Source of the DNA: Anaspis maculata
Lineage: Eukaryota; Arthropoda; Insecta; Coleoptera; Scraptiidae
Length of the DNA stretch: 64,000 nucleotides
Reading direction: 5' to 3'
Assembly (NCBI GenBank): GCA_949128115.1
Contig: OX421962.1
Coordinates: 97,328,935 to 97,392,934 of the forward strand
The notes beneath the pieces are model-generated. The model was not told the DNA's origin. It did no database searches and worked only from the letters and a program-made list of their open reading frames with translations. Every line of letters starts with the position of its first letter. Within the stretch, counting starts at the first letter, position 1. The position numbers and the translations under genes were made by a program. Below, in pieces: positions 58,701-64,000 of this stretch.

Positions 58701-61700
58701 CGTAGCCAACGCCAAATCGTCGTTGTAAGCAAGGTATTATAACTTTCGGTCATAAAATGTGACGAAGCAGCGTCTTGGAAATCGATCCACATCAAATCCC
58801 GACAAGAAAATCCCATGCATGAGGGTTAAAAATGCGCAATCATTATCGATATGACAAAACCACAATTTTCGCAGGTCATCTTGGTGAAATGGAACGAGCC
58901 ATACCAAAAACTAGCATCTTGCGACAGCTCCGGCATAATCTTCGTGTGGATCAAGTACGAAGGCCGCTGGTCAATCGAGCTGATCAACGACCGCAACACG
59001 CCCGTCACTCACTTCTCTTGGTCTCACGACGGTCGCATGGCTCTGATCTGCTACCAAGACGGCTTCGTTCTGGTCGGTTCTGTGGCGGGACAGCGCTACT
59101 GGTCGTCCATGCTGAACCTAGAGGCCACCATCACTTGCGGAATATGGACCCCCGACGACCAGCAAGTCTACTTCGGCACCACATCTGGCCAGATAATCGT
59201 CATGGACGTGCACGGCGCCATGGTTTCTCAAGTCCAGCTGAGCTCCGAAGTCGGAATTACGTCCATGGCGTGGTCTTGCGAGAAGTTTAAGATGGAAGAA
59301 CCGGACGAATGCGATCCCGAAGAACCTGACACCGAAAGGACGTTCATATTGGCTGTGTGTTTGCAGAATGGTTTCATTTATTTGCTGAAGACTTTCGACG
59401 ACGTTTCGCCAATTCAAATCGACACCGGATTGCAAGGACCGCTCTGCATGGAATGGAGCAATTCTAGAGAACTGCTGGCGGTGGCCGGCGTACGGTTCGA
59501 AGCGAAAAACGTACAAGGGCTTCAGATCGAGTACACAAACATACTGAAATTTTACACGGAAAAAGGCGTTTTGTTATATTCATCCATTATACCATTCACT
59601 CAGGTACATTTAAATCTTGTGTACCTTTGTCTAGCTTTCATATAAACACTTCTGTTACAGTCACCTGTATCAGCTTTAACGTGGGGTCATAATGATATCC
59701 GCTTGTTTTTGGCTACTGGAACACAAATCCACATAGCGTGGGTTTACCGAGAGATAGCTGCTCTTCAACTGTTGTGTAGACTTAACATACACGCTGCGAT
59801 CCAACACGAAAGCCAACTACCTACCCTGCCTTTACCCGCTAGATTACGTAATTTAATCGGGTCTTTGTTTGCTCAAACGATCAGGGTAAGTTTGCTGAAA
59901 TTTACATGTTTCAAGTGATTTGAACTTTTTTTTCAGTGTTGTGTACCTGAACCTAGCGCTTTGAGAGAGTTTGTAGCGAGACCACCTCTAGGTTCAGTTC
60001 GTTTACACTGCACCATGATACGCCACGATGACGACAATAATTTGTCTTCTGGAACGTGCTATACGCTTTACTTGGAGTATTTGGGCGGCTTGGTGCCGCT
60101 CCTCAAAGGCAAACGTACCAGCAAAATTAGGCCAGAGTTCGTCATCTTCGATCCACAAGCTGAAGGTATCCATCCCACTTTCAAATCTGTTTACTTCGCT
60201 GTTATCGACCTGGTCGACGCCGACGCCTCAGTTTTGTCGATTTCAATTTGAAGAATCGATCATTTTTTTGCACTTCGCTCGAAAATCAAATCAATTTTTG
60301 AATTCTCATGTTTTGCAGACATACACCTGCAATGGTCGCCAGAATCGAAAAGCTCTGGGTCTGGGTCTTCGGGTCATTCGACTAGCGGTGCCGGTTTGAT
60401 CACTGATTCCTCGGAAAGTGATCGCGAAGAGGGATGCACGAGTTCGCCAAGGATGCAGCGTCGACGCAAAAGGAGAAACAAGAGAGCGGCTGCTTCACAT
60501 CACGACAAGCAGTCTGGCCAGAGCTCTGGGGATGCCGACGCCGACGACCTGGCTTACGTCGACACTCTTCCAGAGGTATTATTCTTTACTTTTACTTGCG
60601 TTACAAATTAGTTTTCCCACGAGTTATTGGTACCTATTTTGTAATTTTTGACGAAGCACGTCCGTCTCGTGGAGGTGACATCGAACATTTGGGGCACCAA
60701 ATTCAAGATCCACGGTCTGGCCGCTCTCGTACCCTCCAACCTGGGCCAGGTCACTTACAAAACTTCCTTGCTGCACTTGCAACCTCGCCAAATGACTCTG
60801 GTAATGACCGAACTGCGCGACGATTTTCCCGTAGTCCCCGATCCAACGTTCAATCCCAATCTGTTCTCCGAAGACGAAGAAGAGGTCGTCCAGAATGAAG
60901 GCAAGAAGTTCCCCAGGGTGGCCATTGACAACAGCCCGCCGATAGCTCCGATGTCGCCGAGAGGGAACAGGCTCAACAAGCCGAAACTCAACATCTCGTT
61001 CATCGGCACCGAAAGCGAGAACAGAAGGAACCTGCCCTTGGCCAAGGCCGAGTCTTACGAAGACGAGGCCCATGCAGACTTTTGTGATACACTCCGTCCA
61101 CAAACATCAGCCCAGAACTTGCGTCCGAGCAACAGCTCGCAAAGCACCAGCTTCGTTGGCGGCCAGTTCACCAGGAACGGCAGCTCCAACAGTCAAAGGC
61201 ACGCCATCTCTCCGCTCTGTTGCGAAGGCTCAGTTCCTGCACTCCAGTCGCCCAAAAACGCCGTAGCTCCTAGTGATATAATTTTCGACCGACCCCCTGC
61301 CCAAACCCTAATCTCCTACGCCACCGAATACACCAGCAACGTCCAGCAAGTGAAAGCTGCAATGGAACGCTACGACCATCAGAAACCGTTAGTCGTAAAA
61401 AAGATCGAAGAAACGGACAAAATTAAATTGGAAACTCACAAGAAAAAGGAAACACCTCAACCTAAAGAACAGACTTGCGTGGATGACGAAGCAGGGCCGT
61501 CTACCAAAACTACGTGCGTTGCGGATTCGATGGTGAGATCGTGTAGCGTCGGATACTTGGATATGGTCGATGCTCAGTTAGTTCCAAACGATGTAACGTT
61601 GATGTTGCTCAGAAAAGATGCACCCAAAAGATTAGTCCTGGTGAACAGGAAGCCGACAAGCAAGCGTCAAAGTCGTTGTCGTCACTTGAACGACAACAAC

Positions 61701-63669
61701 GCCAGAAACAAGAAGCTCAAGAACTGCGGCAAATCCAAGAGTTTAGATTCCAGCGATTTGTTCCCCGACTTGCCCGTAACGGCGATCAAGAAGCACGCAA
61801 ATTACATTGAAGAAACCATACCGGAAAAGTCCAGTTCGTCGTCGACTTCAGACAATGTAGATGAAAACTCCAACAACACCAACAATAAAAAAGAGGGCAA
61901 GCTCGGATTCTTCATCTCAAGATCGCCGTTGATGAGGCGGAAAAAAGGCGACGTTGACAAGGGCAGGCGGAACAAAAAGGGCGGAGGCAACAACGGTGAA
62001 AACGAAGCGACGAGAACTAACGGAGTGCCTCTGCACACGCAAGCCTTGGCCAATTTAGAGAAGTTGATCACCAGACTGCGCGAAGACGACAGATCAACGC
62101 CACCGTCATCGCCTAGGTTGCCAAGAAGCAGTCCAGCGTCGCCAGCACCGAGTAAAAAAGGTTTGCTCCCAATTAGTTCCCGTTAAATTAACCAGAAAGA
62201 TTTTTTTTTGTTGAAGGTAAGCGGCCCCAATCTTCGTCACCCATTCGGAAGACGATTCTGTCTTCGCCGCTCCTGATCCGCAGAATGAGGCGGAGCAACA
62301 AACACCAAGAAAGCTCAGATGACGAAGTAACGGCTTCTGGAGATGAAATCTACAACGGCACGAACTATCGGGATCTGGAAACGTTCCAGAAGGCGCAGCT
62401 CAGACAGAAGGTATTTTTGGCACAAGTTTTTCCAGTGTAAAGGTGTTCCATGTTGAATTTTCGTTTTGAAATTGGAATATTATCCTTGTTTTTTTCAATT
62501 CTGTGTCGGAGAGCTGAAAGGTAAAGTCCCAGCCATATTGCCACAATTTCAGCTTATACGAAGAGTGTTCAAATACCTACCTATGCTGTTATTAAGATCA
62601 AAGTTTCAGCCCTTTCTGCTCAGTTCTTGGAGCCCTTGATGTGGGGAGGGGTAACAAATTGATATTTGTGGCGATATCTCCCAATTACTCTGAACAACCA
62701 ACAATGGGTTGAGGTGGCTGCAATATTGGTCAAACAAGACGTTGGGCCGGCAACCTCCGAGAAGCTTTTTCTTTTGCAGAAATTTACTAACGTCTTGTTT
62801 AACTAATACTGCAGCTACCTTAAGCTGATGGAAAAGCTTTTTGATGTCTAGAGATGATCAAATTCAAGTTCAGAAACTGATCTGCACAACATCTTACGCC
62901 TTAAAATATGCCTTTCTCCTAGAGCAACTTTGGTAGGCGGCCCCTTAAGTTATTGCAGTTGAGTTAACACACCTTTAGTAGATACCTCTCCACATCTTTG
63001 ACCCTCCATCACTCAAGTGCTCTCACCCCTGATTTAGCATAGAATCATGCTAGTGCAGTGTGACAGATACCTGTCACAGATTCATTCAATATACACCTAA
63101 AAGAAACTGTTAGGTACCAACTTCTGTTTACAATGCAAAGGGTATTTGAGAACCTTCAATGCTTCCAAAATAGTTTCTTACGGGCGTTGCCATCAGTCAC
63201 TGGAAATGGAATTTCGAAACTAAGGGAGTTATTCCAATCCTGAAACGAATATGTTTATATTGGAGCACTCTTTCATTTTACAATTTTAATTTTCTCAGTT
63301 GAAGAGAGGGAAAATCGAACCGAACGGAAGCAGTTGCAATAATCACTCGGCAGGGCCGCAACGCAGAGAATTCGTGATGCACAACAAAGCGCCAATGTGG
63401 AACGAAAACAGCCAAGTCTATCAGTTGGACTTTGGTGGAAGAGTCACGCAAGAGTCGGCTAAAAACTTTCAGATAGAATTCAGAGGAAAGCAAGTGAGTT
63501 TCTATTTCTTTGTAAAAAAAATAGCATCTCCAGGAATGTTTTCTTTTAACAGGTGATGCAGTTTGGACGTATTGATGGAAACGCTTACACCCTGGACTTT
63601 CAATACCCTTTTTCGGCCCTTCAGGCCTTCGCAGTTGCTTTAGCGAATGTTACTCAGCGATTAAAGTAA
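55573..63669 (+). CDS. TULP4: TULP4 (tubby-like protein 4 / Tusp), 3' nine exons, 5' end missing
   Basis: Exons are 55573-55749, 58875-59603, 59661-59885, 59937-60165, 60319-60575, 60657-62160, 62217-62410, 63299-63493 and 63553-63669. They join in phase through GT-AG introns to give 1208 residues ending at TAA 63667-63669. Visible domains are WD40 repeats at about residues 50-330, a SOCS box at about 335-370 (LQLLCRLNI then [11 protein letters not shown]), and a tubby domain in three pieces (about 397-453, 547-585, 1130-1208) separated by a low-complexity, lysine/serine-rich insert. The C-terminus ([14 protein letters not shown], then [15 protein letters not shown]) is diagnostic of TULP4. 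By family, SOCS-box proteins recruit Elongin BC/Cullin to ubiquitinate a substrate; the substrate of TULP4 is not evident here. The protein is shorter than mammalian TULP4 (about 1.5 kb of residues) mostly because of the smaller insert. The start-codon exon was not found in the window, and intron 55750-58874 is long. Confidence 0.95.
55750..58874 (+). other. TULP4 long intron
   Basis: This is a 3125-bp intron between exons a and b, much larger than the 51-888 bp introns downstream. It holds a palindromic repeat at 56706-56864 and otherwise only unremarkable AT-rich sequence. The open frame at 57409-57885 has no recognisable domain. Confidence 0.85.
56706..56864. repeat. Palindromic repeat with interrupted left arm
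   Basis: ACGTTGCAAATGCAG and GAGCTACGGCTG are adjacent in the right arm (inverted) but separated by a 39-base insert in the left arm. Outer ends TATTACC are inverted. It lies inside the long TULP4 intron. Confidence 0.6.
58875..59603 (+). CDS. TULP4: TULP4 exon b, WD40 repeats
   Basis: This exon has 243 codons, phase 0/0, with acceptor TTTTCGCAG and donor CAG/GTACAT. The frame is also open for 24 nt upstream, but that part is intronic. WD-type signatures are visible, including [32 protein letters not shown] and [14 protein letters not shown]. An acidic loop (about residues 150-170 of the exon) precedes the fourth blade, as in relatives. Confidence 0.95.
59661..59885 (+). CDS. TULP4: TULP4 exon c, last WD40 blade and SOCS box
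   Basis: This exon has 75 codons, phase 0/0, flanked by introns of 57 and 51 bp. The first half ([16 protein letters not shown]) completes the propeller. The second half has the SOCS-box pattern: a BC-box-like [13 protein letters not shown] followed by [11 protein letters not shown]. By family knowledge this binds Elongin C and Cullin. Confidence 0.93.
59937..60165 (+). CDS. TULP4: TULP4 exon d, first tubby-domain segment
   Basis: This exon has 229 bp and ends after the first base of a codon. [13 protein letters not shown] closes the SOCS region. [28 protein letters not shown] and [12 protein letters not shown] form the first strands of the tubby barrel. The frame stays open past the donor to about 60251, but that tail is intronic because the next exon restores the phase exactly. 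Confidence 0.92.
60319..60575 (+). CDS. TULP4: TULP4 exon e, low-complexity linker
   Basis: This exon has 257 bp, entered in phase 1 and left in phase 0, with acceptor TTTTGCAG and donor GAG/GTATTA. It encodes a serine/glycine run, an acidic patch ([10 protein letters not shown]), a basic run rich in Arg and Lys, and a second acidic patch. It is a flexible insert inside the tubby domain with no fold signature. Confidence 0.87.
60657..62160 (+). CDS. TULP4: TULP4 exon f, second tubby segment and long insert
   Basis: This exon has 1504 bp and ends after the first base of a codon. [15 protein letters not shown] and [12 protein letters not shown] are core tubby strands. The rest (about 440 residues) is the divergent TULP4 insert: an acidic SEDEEE patch, many Ser-Pro pairs, and a basic stretch near the end. 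The frame reads on to a stop at 62186, but splicing at AAAAAAG/GTTTGC restores the phase of the next exon (KKG/KRPQSS). The donor is weak, so intron retention giving a truncated form is possible. Confidence 0.92.
62217..62410 (+). CDS. TULP4: TULP4 exon g, insert region
   Basis: This exon has 194 bp, phase 1 to phase 0. It begins GTAAGCGG right after a T-rich tract and AAG, and ends AAG/GTATTT. The peptide [14 protein letters not shown] is followed by an acidic [12 protein letters not shown] stretch. It is too short for the track-size cutoff but fits exactly between its neighbours in phase. Confidence 0.88.
62411..63298 (+). other. TULP4 intron of 888 bp
   Basis: Lies between the insert-coding exon and the third tubby segment. 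No repeat structure or alternative exon is recognisable. Confidence 0.85.
63299..63493 (+). CDS. TULP4: TULP4 exon h, third tubby segment
   Basis: This exon has 65 codons, phase 0/0, with acceptor TTTCTCAG and donor [28 protein letters not shown] and [16 protein letters not shown] are the hallmark C-terminal tubby motifs (tryptophan-asparagine-glutamate, then a GRVT motif and KNFQ). It follows an 888-bp intron. Confidence 0.95.
63553..63669 (+). CDS. TULP4: TULP4 terminal coding exon
   Basis: This exon has 38 codons plus TAA after a 59-bp intron. It encodes the last tubby strand and the hydrophobic central helix ([18 protein letters not shown]) with the exact family ending TQRLK. No AATAAA is visible before the window ends; an ATTAAA occurs near 63848. 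Confidence 0.95.
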   Translation: MMQFGRIDGNAYTLDFQYPFSALQAFAVALANVTQRLK

Positions 63670-64000
63670 AAATAACAGGAAAAAACTTAGCCGAAACATA
63701 TCTACTGCTCGTGGAATTAATCATGAGCACCAAGCTCGTTTTATTTGGTGCCTATCGGTTGGTTGCACGAGCCGTAAACTAGGTGCCAACCTCGTAGTGA
63801 AGTACAGGAGGAAGAGGGATGAGCAAGATATTCCTCTCACGTTAAAAGTATTAAATTGACAAATAACGACCAAAATTGTTTCGTTTCGAGAAAATTCCGG
63901 CCTTTGCTTCACTATAACGATATTATATTTTTCTTTGTATTTATTATTTGGACTGACATAATACGTAGATAAAAAAAAGAACAGTAAAAAGAAAATCGTT

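Noticed and set aside
60165..60251. Read-through extension of TULP4 exon d to a stop at 60251
   Set aside because: The downstream exon restores phase precisely and encodes the expected continuation, so the tail is intronic.

Overview
The window looks like nuclear DNA of an insect, most likely a hemipteran. It is AT-rich and intron-bearing, almost empty of genes, and crowded with mobile elements. Two further clues are the very short introns (51-59 bp) at the 3' end and a scattered short motif of the TAGGTAGGTACC type that I associate with hemipteran genomes. The order-level assignment is an inference. Nothing here looks bacterial.

The only conserved host gene I can identify is a TULP4 (tubby-like protein 4; Drosophila Tusp) orthologue on the + strand at the right end. 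Nine exons are readable from 55573 to the stop at 63669. Each exon joins the next in phase. The order is WD40 repeats, SOCS box, then a tubby domain split by a long insert, as in other TULP4 proteins. The exon carrying the start codon was not found and is probably far upstream or outside the window.

Two LTR retroelements are complete. At 14212-18929 (- strand) lies a Ty1/copia element with 303-bp LTRs that read identically by eye, a GTAAG target duplication, a 14-nt primer site matching the initiator tRNA-Met anticodon arm as in Drosophila copia, and an uninterrupted 1290-residue Gag-Pol. At 33843-38398 (- strand) lies a non-autonomous LTR element with about 1.48-kb near-identical LTRs, an ACCC target duplication, a 19-nt primer site for tRNA-His and no recognisable gag or pol.

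Most of the rest is built from inverted repeats. Large foldback elements occupy 10794-12495, 13735-19378 (the host of the copia insertion), 24268-26429 and 29649-32580. The one at 10794-12495 has a perfect 9-bp target duplication, and both arms carry what looks like an exon-intron-exon fragment. About a dozen smaller palindromic, MITE-like elements are scattered between them. Three tRNA-derived SINEs have clear 11-16 bp target duplications (3997-4330, 10040-10246, 23743-24082). There are also fragments of a Tc1/mariner transposase and of non-LTR retrotransposons.

Two weaker coding candidates need outside evidence: a clean 64-codon exon-like segment on the - strand at 47224-47415, and a decayed open frame at 45981-46372. 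The long stretches between features hold nothing I can support.
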